In this document: positions 31,051 through 36,065 of the stretch, in pieces
Position numbering within the stretch: position 1 is the stretch's first letter
Layout: each line of letters starts with the position of its first letter
Source: Planctomycetia bacterium
Lineage (GTDB): Bacteria; Planctomycetota; Phycisphaerae; Phycisphaerales; SM1A02
Reading direction: 5' to 3'
DNA length: 36,065 bases
NCBI GenBank assembly: GCA_005799475.1
Contig: SYGQ01000196.1
Location: forward strand, 1 to 36,065
Program-made: the position numbers and the translations under genes
The notes under the pieces: generated by a model
Databases searched by the model: none
Told to the model about the DNA's origin: nothing
Seen by the model: the letters and a program-made list of their open reading frames with translations, nothing else

Positions 31051-32082
31051 GTGGCTCGAGGCGGATCCCCAGCACTTCTCCTGAGGGCCCGGCGGCACCC
31101 GCTCGCGGCCGAGGTTTCGGCCTCGTTGCGGGCGGAATGCGCCCGTCCCCACGGTGCGCCAACCGCCGTCGCGTTCAGCGGGGGGGCCGATTCAACGGCA
31201 CTCCTCCTGCTCATGGCCGCGATTGCCCAACGGGAACGCCCGCTCGCTGCGCTGTGTGCGATTCATGTCCACCATCACCTGCGCGAAGCGGCCGACGGCG
31301 AAGCGCAGTCGTGCGCCGCGCTGTGTGCGCAGCTCTCAGTCCCCTTCATCATCCGTCATGTTCAGCCCACTCACGGCACGGGAGGGCTCGCACAGCGCGC
31401 GCGCACGCTACGGCACGCGGCCATCGAAGAGGCCGCCACGACGCATGGCGCCCAGTGGATCCTGATGGGCCACCACGCTGACGATGCGCTCGAGACGCTT
31501 CTGATGCGCCTTGGCCGCGGGACGGCATCACCCGGACTCTGTGGCATTCCGTGGGTTCGACGGGGCTGGCGCACGCCGAACCTGCGCGTGGCGCGCCCCC
31601 TGCTTCGCACCACGCACGCCGAGTTGGTTTCGTTTTGTGATGACATGGGGGTCGGGCATGTGTGCGATGTATCCAATGCTGCGCCGTCGACGGCGCGGGG
31701 GCTCTTGCGTGAGTCCGTGATCACGCCGCTCCGAGGTCGATGGGGCGCGATTGCCAGGCACGCCTCCGCTGCGGCGGACTCGTCTCGCGCCGCCGAGTGG
31801 GCCCTGCGCGAGATCGCGCGGCGCGACCGATGGACTGGGGAATCCATTGAACGAGGGGCGTTCCGCCGGGTGGGCCCGATTCGCGCCGGCGCACTCTTCG
31901 GGTGCGCCCTGCGAATGCGCGGCCTCGAGATTCCGTTGCGGGTGGTCCGGCTTGTGGCACGGGCCGCGTGCGACACATCCGTTCATCGTCGCGTGTTCAC
32001 TTCGGGTGCCGTGCGTGTGAGCGTGGCGGGCCATCTCGTCCGTGTCGGCGTCACGATTCCCGCGGCTCCGGCGCTACGGTGA
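31051..32082 (+). CDS. tilS: tRNA(Ile)-lysidine synthase
   Basis: TilS attaches lysine to C34 of the tRNA-Ile CAU anticodon, so that it reads AUA. The 343-residue protein has the N-type ATP pyrophosphatase P-loop VAFSGGADSTALLLLM, then IHVHHHLREAADGEAQSC, LAQRARTLRHAAIEEAA, ILMGHHADDALETLLMRLGRGT and RPLLRTTHAELVSFC, all TilS signatures. The usual tRNA-contacting DxSN segment appears as CDVSNAAPSTARGLLRESVI. It is the shorter form with a reduced C-terminal region. It begins with GTG, 4 bases after the previous stop, with TAGCAT 6 bases upstream. Its end overlaps the convergent membrane thioredoxin gene by nine bases. Confidence 0.92.
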   Translation: MARGGSPALLLRARRHPLAAEVSASLRAECARPHGAPTAVAFSGGADSTALLLLMAAIAQRERPLAALCAIHVHHHLREAADGEAQSCAALCAQLSVPFIIRHVQPTHGTGGLAQRARTLRHAAIEEAATTHGAQWILMGHHADDALETLLMRLGRGTASPGLCGIPWVRRGWRTPNLRVARPLLRTTHAELVSFCDDMGVGHVCDVSNAAPSTARGLLRESVITPLRGRWGAIARHASAAADSSRAAEWALREIARRDRWTGESIERGAFRRVGPIRAGALFGCALRMRGLEIPLRVVRLVARAACDTSVHRRVFTSGAVRVSVAGHLVRVGVTIPAAPALR

Positions 32083-33048
32083 TTGAGGCGTCACCACGGT
32101 GGAGGCCGGTGGCGGGAGGGGCGGGAGACTTGCGAGACATGCGTCAAAATCGCTCTCGGTGGCGCATGTCACGCGTCCCTCGAGCACGACGAGGACAGTC
32201 GGAGCCTTGACCGCGTACTGGTGACCCTCGGGCAACTTCATGCGCTCGCAGCCTTCGCAGGGCATCTCGCCCAAGGCGTCACCCGAGAGCGGCACGCTGC
32301 CGGGGTTCGGCGGAATCTCGATGGCGATCACGCGAGTGTCCGTGATGGGGTGAGCGAGGTACCTCTCGAAGACCTCGCGACAGTGGCCACACTCGGGGCT
32401 GTACAGAATGACAATGGAACGGCCCTCAAGCGTCCGCGCGGTGAGCATGGGGGCGAGTCGCGAGAGACCCGTGTCCGGGATCATCCGTCCCTGCCATGCG
32501 ACAGGATCAAGGAAGATCGTTTCTGTGGCCGATCCCCTGGTGACTTCCGAGCGAGGTGCGAGATCGAGTCGCGCGCCCACGCCTATGCACGCGCCCCAGA
32601 TGACGACGACAGTGATGGGCTGCCAAAGACCGCCCACTCGCGCGGCAGGCTTCGCCGAGGGCGCGGCCTTCATGAGAATCGCATAGGCCGCGAGCGCCGC
32701 GATCGCTCCAAGAATCGGAAGCGCAATCGGCGCCGACGATGAGGCGTCGACGAGCGGCGTCGCGAGGAGCGCACTGACGGAGGCCACGGCAGCGAAGGCG
32801 TAGAAACCTGCGACGACCAGTGCGAACCTTCGACGCGCCGGTGATGCGGCGCCAAGCATGAGCAGCGTGAGAGCGGTGGCGGCCATCGCGCCGATGGCGA
32901 GCCGCGCCAGGACGAATTCGTCGATCCCCGCGCGTCGGCCCAGGCTTCCCACCCATCGCGGGAGCGCATCGAGACCGTGGTGGTGCCAGTGGCCCGCGGT
33001 GGCGAGGAGGAGGATCGGAAGCACGAGGCGCGAGGCGAGGTTCGTCAT
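32074..33048 (-). CDS. Membrane protein with thioredoxin-like C-terminal domain
   Basis: The 324-residue protein has about five hydrophobic helices in its first 170 residues (LVLPILLLATAGHW, LAIGAMAATALTLLMLG, FALVVAGFYAFAAVASVSAL, APIALPILGAIAALAAYAIL, ITVVVIWGACIGVGA). A thioredoxin-like domain follows, with the redox motif SPECGHCREVF (C220 and C223). A second Cys pair follows in GEMPCEGCERMKLPEG, then KAPTVLVVLEGRVT. This tail matches that of the gene immediately upstream. It probably handles thiol-disulfide exchange at the outer face of the inner membrane (inference). The ATG lies 6 bases after the upstream stop, so the two are one operon. The 3' end overlaps tilS by nine bases. No named family recognised. 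Confidence 0.78.
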   Translation of the reverse strand: MTNLASRLVLPILLLATAGHWHHHGLDALPRWVGSLGRRAGIDEFVLARLAIGAMAATALTLLMLGAASPARRRFALVVAGFYAFAAVASVSALLATPLVDASSSAPIALPILGAIAALAAYAILMKAAPSAKPAARVGGLWQPITVVVIWGACIGVGARLDLAPRSEVTRGSATETIFLDPVAWQGRMIPDTGLSRLAPMLTARTLEGRSIVILYSPECGHCREVFERYLAHPITDTRVIAIEIPPNPGSVPLSGDALGEMPCEGCERMKLPEGHQYAVKAPTVLVVLEGRVTCATESDFDACLASLPPLPPPASTVVTPQSP

Positions 33049-33054
33049 GTCGTT

Positions 33055-34116
33055 TCAGGGAGCGAGGCAGCGAGCGATCGAGTCGCGGTCCTCATGGTCC
33101 GCAGCCATCCGCGTGATGACTCCGTCCTCGACGCGCATGAGGACCGGCGTGGTCAGGACATACTCGGGACCCTTTACCAACCGGCGCTGCTGGCACTCCC
33201 CGCATGGCATCTCCAGTGATGCGGCGGGATCGGTGTCGGGAATGGCGATGGTGAGCGTTGGCGTCGCGAGTGTGCCGGAGAAGTGCTCCGCGAGAAGTTC
33301 GTGGCAGTGTTCGCAGTCTTCGCGGTAGAACATGACGAACCATGTCCCGCTGTTGAGGCCCTCAGGCGCGCCCGGGTCGATGAGCCGCACCATCTCCTGG
33401 GCGTCAAGTCGGGTGCCAGTCCATGTGGCAAACTCGGGGATGTAGTAGGGGGCTGCCTGCGCAGGCCTCGGTGGCCACGGTGCGGCGACTGGTGTCGCAA
33501 TCGACGGGCTCGTCGCTTGCTGTGCCGTGGGACCGCGCTCGGGTGGTGGCTCAAGGTCGATGGCCGCACGAGCGGGCACGAGGATGAGTGGGATGAGGCC
33601 GATCACCACCAGAATCGCGAACCGAGGAAGCCCCGTCGATGCCGTGACGGGCGCAGCGATCGCGGACCGCTTCGCAAGAATCGCCGCCACAAGCAGCGTC
33701 AAGTCGATCGCGAGCATCAGCAGTGGATTCGGTCCCGACTGGCCGAAGCAGCCACAGGATCCCTTGAGGGCTCCCTCAATGCCGCCGCTCCTGAACGCTG
33801 GCACGAGCACACCAAGCAGCACCGCGCAGAAGACCACCAGCGTGACGATCGCCGCCACGCGAGCAAGCCTCGGCATGGCCAGCATGATCGCGGCAAGCGC
33901 GAGTTCGAGGAAGATGATCGCCCGCATCGCGTTGTCCAACCACTCGACGCCAGTCAGGCCGAGTGCGCTCCCGAGCGCGAGAACGGGCTCGAGGACGGGC
34001 GCGGGCAGGAGTTTCGGGTTGCGCTCGGCGAGCTTGAAGCTGGCGCCAGCGAGCACCCACAGCGGGATGATCAGACGGCAGCCGTATGCGAATGCGATGG
34101 CACGGGCTCGGGTCAT
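33055..34116 (-). CDS. MauE/DoxX-like membrane protein with thioredoxin-like C-terminal domain
   Basis: The 353-residue protein starts with a MauE-like four-helix membrane domain: LIIPLWVLAGASFKLAE, IIFLELALAAIMLAM, IVTLVVFCAVLLGVLVP, then SCGCFGQSGPNPLLMLAIDLTLLVA. GSCGCFG is the typical MauE-type cysteine motif. After a fifth helix and a Pro-rich linker comes a thioredoxin-like domain with REDCEHCHELL (C268 and C271), then EMPCGECQQRRLVKG and TTPVLMRVEDGVIT. MauE-type proteins are linked to disulfide formation in exported proteins. The start ATG 34116 removes 99 spurious codons of the track ORF, but no clear ribosome-binding site is seen. It lies 64 bases after gmhA. Confidence 0.8.
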   Translation of the reverse strand: MTRARAIAFAYGCRLIIPLWVLAGASFKLAERNPKLLPAPVLEPVLALGSALGLTGVEWLDNAMRAIIFLELALAAIMLAMPRLARVAAIVTLVVFCAVLLGVLVPAFRSGGIEGALKGSCGCFGQSGPNPLLMLAIDLTLLVAAILAKRSAIAAPVTASTGLPRFAILVVIGLIPLILVPARAAIDLEPPPERGPTAQQATSPSIATPVAAPWPPRPAQAAPYYIPEFATWTGTRLDAQEMVRLIDPGAPEGLNSGTWFVMFYREDCEHCHELLAEHFSGTLATPTLTIAIPDTDPAASLEMPCGECQQRRLVKGPEYVLTTPVLMRVEDGVITRMAADHEDRDSIARCLAP

Positions 34117-34180
34117 TGTGGTCCGATTGGAGACATCCGCTTCTTCGCGGCGTCCAGCGATTCTGCTCGGCCGGTCCTTC

Positions 34181-34756
34181 TCATTCGGGCTCGAGGGCCT
34201 CGCACAGGATGTGGAGGATCGCCTGATGCGCCTCTTGCACTGCGGCACCATCGACACCTGCCACCGTGATGGTGTGGGTGCACAGCGCGGCAGCGGGAGA
34301 CGAAGCGGCTCCAAGCAGCCCAAGCGAGGGAACTCCGCTCGCCTGCGCCGATTCGAGTGCGCGCAAAATGTTTGGACTCTTGCCTGAAGTCGAGAAGACG
34401 ACGAGGAGGTCACCGGGCGTCGCGAGCGCCCCGAGTTGCCGCGCGAACACCTCGTCGAACCCGAAATCGTTAGCGATGCATGTGAGCGCTGTCGGGTCGG
34501 CGTTCAGGCACACCGCGCGAAACGGTGGCCTCGTCGCTCGGTAGCGGCCGGTGAGCTCCTCGGCAAAGTGCAAGGCCTCCGCAGCCGATCCGCCATTGCC
34601 ACATGTCAAGATGAGGTGCCTCGATCTCACAGTCGAGCGCACGAGCGCAATGGCCTTCGCCAGTTCCTCGTGCATCGTGTGGAGCACCGCGAGCGCCTTG
34701 CCGAGTTCGGCAAGTCGCTTCTCCACGACGGCGCTCTCACTCATCGCGATCGGCAT
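34181..34756 (-). CDS. gmhA: Sedoheptulose-7-phosphate (phosphoheptose) isomerase
   Basis: GmhA converts sedoheptulose 7-phosphate to D-glycero-D-manno-heptose 7-phosphate, the first step towards the LPS core heptose (or S-layer glycans). The 191-residue SIS-domain protein has ILTCGNGGSAAEALHFAEEL, with the metal-binding His and Glu, then FSTSGKSPNILRALE for phosphate binding and the late VQEAHQAILHIL with Gln and His. Length is typical. Two starts exist (ATG 34756 and ATG 34744); TATCCT lies 6 bases before the first, which I choose. The pentose-pathway enzyme rpe elsewhere in the window shares the sugar-phosphate pool, but no other heptose gene is present here. Confidence 0.9.
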   Translation of the reverse strand: MPIAMSESAVVEKRLAELGKALAVLHTMHEELAKAIALVRSTVRSRHLILTCGNGGSAAEALHFAEELTGRYRATRPPFRAVCLNADPTALTCIANDFGFDEVFARQLGALATPGDLLVVFSTSGKSPNILRALESAQASGVPSLGLLGAASSPAAALCTHTITVAGVDGAAVQEAHQAILHILCEALEPE

Positions 34757-34762
34757 TCCCGC

Positions 34763-34768
34763 AGGATA
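34763..34768 (-). promoter_or_regulatory. -10 box TATCCT, 6 bases before gmhA
   Basis: On the minus strand TATCCT-GCGGGA-ATG, in the 27-base gap after the MFS gene. It supports ATG 34756 and a leaderless message. Confidence 0.5.
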
Positions 34769-34783
34769 GCGGCGATCGACTGT

Positions 34784-35980
34784 TCACCCGGCGACCGTGC
34801 CGAGGCGCCGCGCCTTCAGCCAGGGTTGCAACGCCGGGATCGCGACAAGTCCGAGCACGATCCAGATCAGCACCACGGTCCACGCACCCCCACCGAGAAG
34901 GGTCCCGGCGAGCCCGGCAGCGGGTCCCACCACATACCCGAGGCCGATGAGCGCTTCGTGGACCGAACCCGCATCGATCTGCGCGCTCCCGACGCGAAGC
35001 GCGTAGTAGAGCGCTGCGTAGTAGATCATTCCGTGTCCCGCGCCAAAGAGGCAGAGCCCGATCACCATCGCTGGCATGGAGTCGAATGCGACCACGATGG
35101 CGAATCCGCCCGCGAGCGCCACGGCGCCCGCAAGGAGTGCACCCCAGCGACCGTGCCAGAACGCCGCGTGGGCGAGGATCGCCACGACGCCGAGGCGTAC
35201 ACCGAGCCATGTGGCAGTGAGTGGCGTCTGTGCGGAGAGAGGGGTTCCCATTCGAGTCAGCAGGTAAGGCATCAGTGGAGAGAGTGCGCCGACAAGGAGG
35301 TACGACGCCGGGAGGATCACTCGCGCACAGGCCAGCTGCGGCCCGTACACGGCGGGTACAGGCTCGTGGTGGTCGTGGTGGAGCGGGGGCCGAGGCGCCA
35401 CCCAGTGCAGTGCCACGACGGAAAGCACACTCAACGGCGCAATCCCTGCGAGCGCGAGTCGCGGCGTGAACCATCCCTGGGACTGGGTCAGAGGCGCCAT
35501 CAAGAGAAGCGCGCCAGCGACCGAGGCCATCCAGACCAGGCACCAACGGCCGACCGCTCGCCGCGTGTCCTCGGCCGAGCGTCCCGCGCCCACATAGGCC
35601 TCAACGATCGGCCAGAGAAGGGCCCCCGTGAAGCTTGTGACGAGGGCGATGGCAATGAGACCAACCGACGATTGTTCGAGATAGACGAGCGGGGCCGTGA
35701 GCGCCTGCAAGGCAAAGAGCAGCGCCATCACGGCTCGTGGGGACATTCGGTGCTTCACCGCACGGACGACGCAGCCCGACCAGAGCGCGGCCACCATGTA
35801 GAGGGCGCCGGTCGCGATGTACAGCAGGTAGGTCTCGGTCTGCGTGAAGTGAAAGTCGCGTTCGGTCACGAAGCCAAGCCCATTCCAGAGGACGCCAGTG
35901 GCCAGCGAGTTGAGCAGGGTGATGGCCGCGATGCCGGCGGTCGAGTCGCGCCTTGGAGTTTCGCAGGTTGAGTCGGCCAT
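34784..35980 (-). CDS. MFS transporter of unknown substrate
   Basis: The 398-residue integral membrane protein has about twelve hydrophobic helices arranged as in the major facilitator superfamily. AALWSGCVVRAVKHRMSPRAVM occupies the loop 2-3 position (GxxxDRxGRR-like, degenerate). A central His-rich loop (HWVAPRPPLHHDHHEP) separates the two halves. YYALRVGSAQIDAGSVHEALIGLGYVVGPAAG recalls sugar/drug efflux members, but the substrate cannot be inferred. The ATG is preceded by TAGCCT after 8 bases. It heads a minus-strand run with gmhA and the two membrane thioredoxin genes, and diverges from the tRNA gene. Confidence 0.82.
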   Translation of the reverse strand: MADSTCETPRRDSTAGIAAITLLNSLATGVLWNGLGFVTERDFHFTQTETYLLYIATGALYMVAALWSGCVVRAVKHRMSPRAVMALLFALQALTAPLVYLEQSSVGLIAIALVTSFTGALLWPIVEAYVGAGRSAEDTRRAVGRWCLVWMASVAGALLLMAPLTQSQGWFTPRLALAGIAPLSVLSVVALHWVAPRPPLHHDHHEPVPAVYGPQLACARVILPASYLLVGALSPLMPYLLTRMGTPLSAQTPLTATWLGVRLGVVAILAHAAFWHGRWGALLAGAVALAGGFAIVVAFDSMPAMVIGLCLFGAGHGMIYYAALYYALRVGSAQIDAGSVHEALIGLGYVVGPAAGLAGTLLGGGAWTVVLIWIVLGLVAIPALQPWLKARRLGTVAG

Positions 35981-35988
35981 CGGCGGGG

Positions 35989-35994
35989 AGGCTA
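35989..35994 (-). promoter_or_regulatory. -10 box TAGCCT, 8 bases before the MFS gene
   Basis: On the minus strand TAGCCT-CCCCGCCG-ATG. It fits the recurrent leaderless-start pattern of the window. Confidence 0.45.
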
Positions 35995-36017
35995 GCCACC
36001 CACCGGCTGCCTTGGAC

Positions 36018-36023
36018 TAGAAT
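36018..36023 (+). promoter_or_regulatory. -10 box TAGAAT of the tRNA gene
   Basis: TAGAAT ends 11 bases before the predicted tRNA 5' end, giving a leader of about 4-5 bases for RNase P to remove. No good -35 is seen at the expected place. Confidence 0.4.
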
Positions 36024-36034
36024 GCGGCGTCGGA

Positions 36035-36065
36035 GTACTCGTAGCTCAATTGGATAGAGCGTTGC
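36035..36065 (+). tRNA. tRNA, 5' part only (possibly tRNA-Arg)
   Basis: The last 31 bases read as the start of a tRNA: acceptor strand GTACTCG, T8-A9, D-stem GCTC, D-loop AATTGGATA, closing GAGC, then GTTGC of the anticodon stem. The window ends before the anticodon. The D-loop with GGATAGAGC and the GTTGC start are common in tRNA-Arg, so that isotype is a guess. The gene continues beyond the right edge. Confidence 0.85.

Noticed and set aside
34436-35971. 511-residue plus-strand ORF opposite the MFS gene
   Set aside because: It is rich in Arg, Glu, His and Gly with no fold-like pattern. It is the antisense shadow of a clearly hydrophobic, family-matching MFS protein in high-G+C DNA.
1-36065. 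Mobile elements, CRISPR arrays, defence islands or toxin-antitoxin pairs
   Set aside because: I found no transposase, integrase, repeat-spacer pattern or recognisable defence gene; the content is mostly housekeeping and envelope genes.

Overview
The window is a dense, high-G+C chromosomal segment from a diderm bacterium. The envelope genes point to a Gram-negative cell plan: lnt, an ExbB/TolQ-type channel, gmhA for LPS heptose, and mreBCD. The best guess is Planctomycetota, probably Phycisphaerae-like. The reasons are the Bacteroidetes/Planctomycetes-type alternative GlmU, a prepilin-like protein with an FTIVELLVVL N-terminus and a late ADGSV motif, and the many short, SD-less gene starts. 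This taxonomic placement is inference; no rRNA is present. I see no insertion sequence, prophage, CRISPR array or origin. No stretch longer than about 135 bases lacks a gene.

Layout. 1-1253 (minus) holds a partial dxs and ispA of isoprenoid synthesis. 1305-3619 (plus) is an overlapping pair, an ExbB-like channel and an FHA-GAF-PP2C phosphatase. 3649-5966 (minus) is ispG followed by an overlapping prepilin-like gene. 6042-7412 (plus) is a nucleoside-symporter-type transporter. 7538-11240 (minus) is miaA then topA. From 11271 to 26771 everything is on the plus strand: pgk, a TlpA-like thioredoxin, rpe, accD, and an lnt fused to a HEAT-repeat domain. A promoter at 18104 then precedes a coiled-coil MreC-like protein, a small membrane protein, mreB, mreC, mreD, an alternative glmU, a YdiJ-like FAD/FeS dehydrogenase and a single-domain response regulator. 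26783-31046 is mixed: a small unknown, a Nudix hydrolase, a lipoprotein-like unknown, a degenerate amidohydrolase, ubiE and a B12-binding-fold protein. 31051 is tilS. 32074-35980 (minus) is an MFS protein, gmhA and two tandem membrane proteins with matching thioredoxin-like tails. The window ends inside a tRNA gene.

How the genes work together. Cell-envelope growth dominates: undecaprenyl/isoprenoid precursors (dxs, ispA, ispG), UDP-GlcNAc (alternative GlmU), fatty acid synthesis (accD), lipoprotein maturation (lnt), shape control (mreBCD with two extra membrane proteins) and LPS heptose (gmhA). Extracytoplasmic thiol chemistry is represented by three separate thioredoxin-fold proteins.

The most striking non-gene signal is a recurrent TANNNT box placed 6-8 bases before the start codon of ten genes, with no Shine-Dalgarno sequence between. 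This is the signature of leaderless mRNAs and helps to fix several starts. Other notable items are a five-codon ORF with a strong ribosome-binding site overlapping the mreB start, the Lnt-lipobox-HEAT fusion, an amidohydrolase lacking its usual metal ligands, and a B12-binding-fold protein lacking the cobalt-binding histidine.
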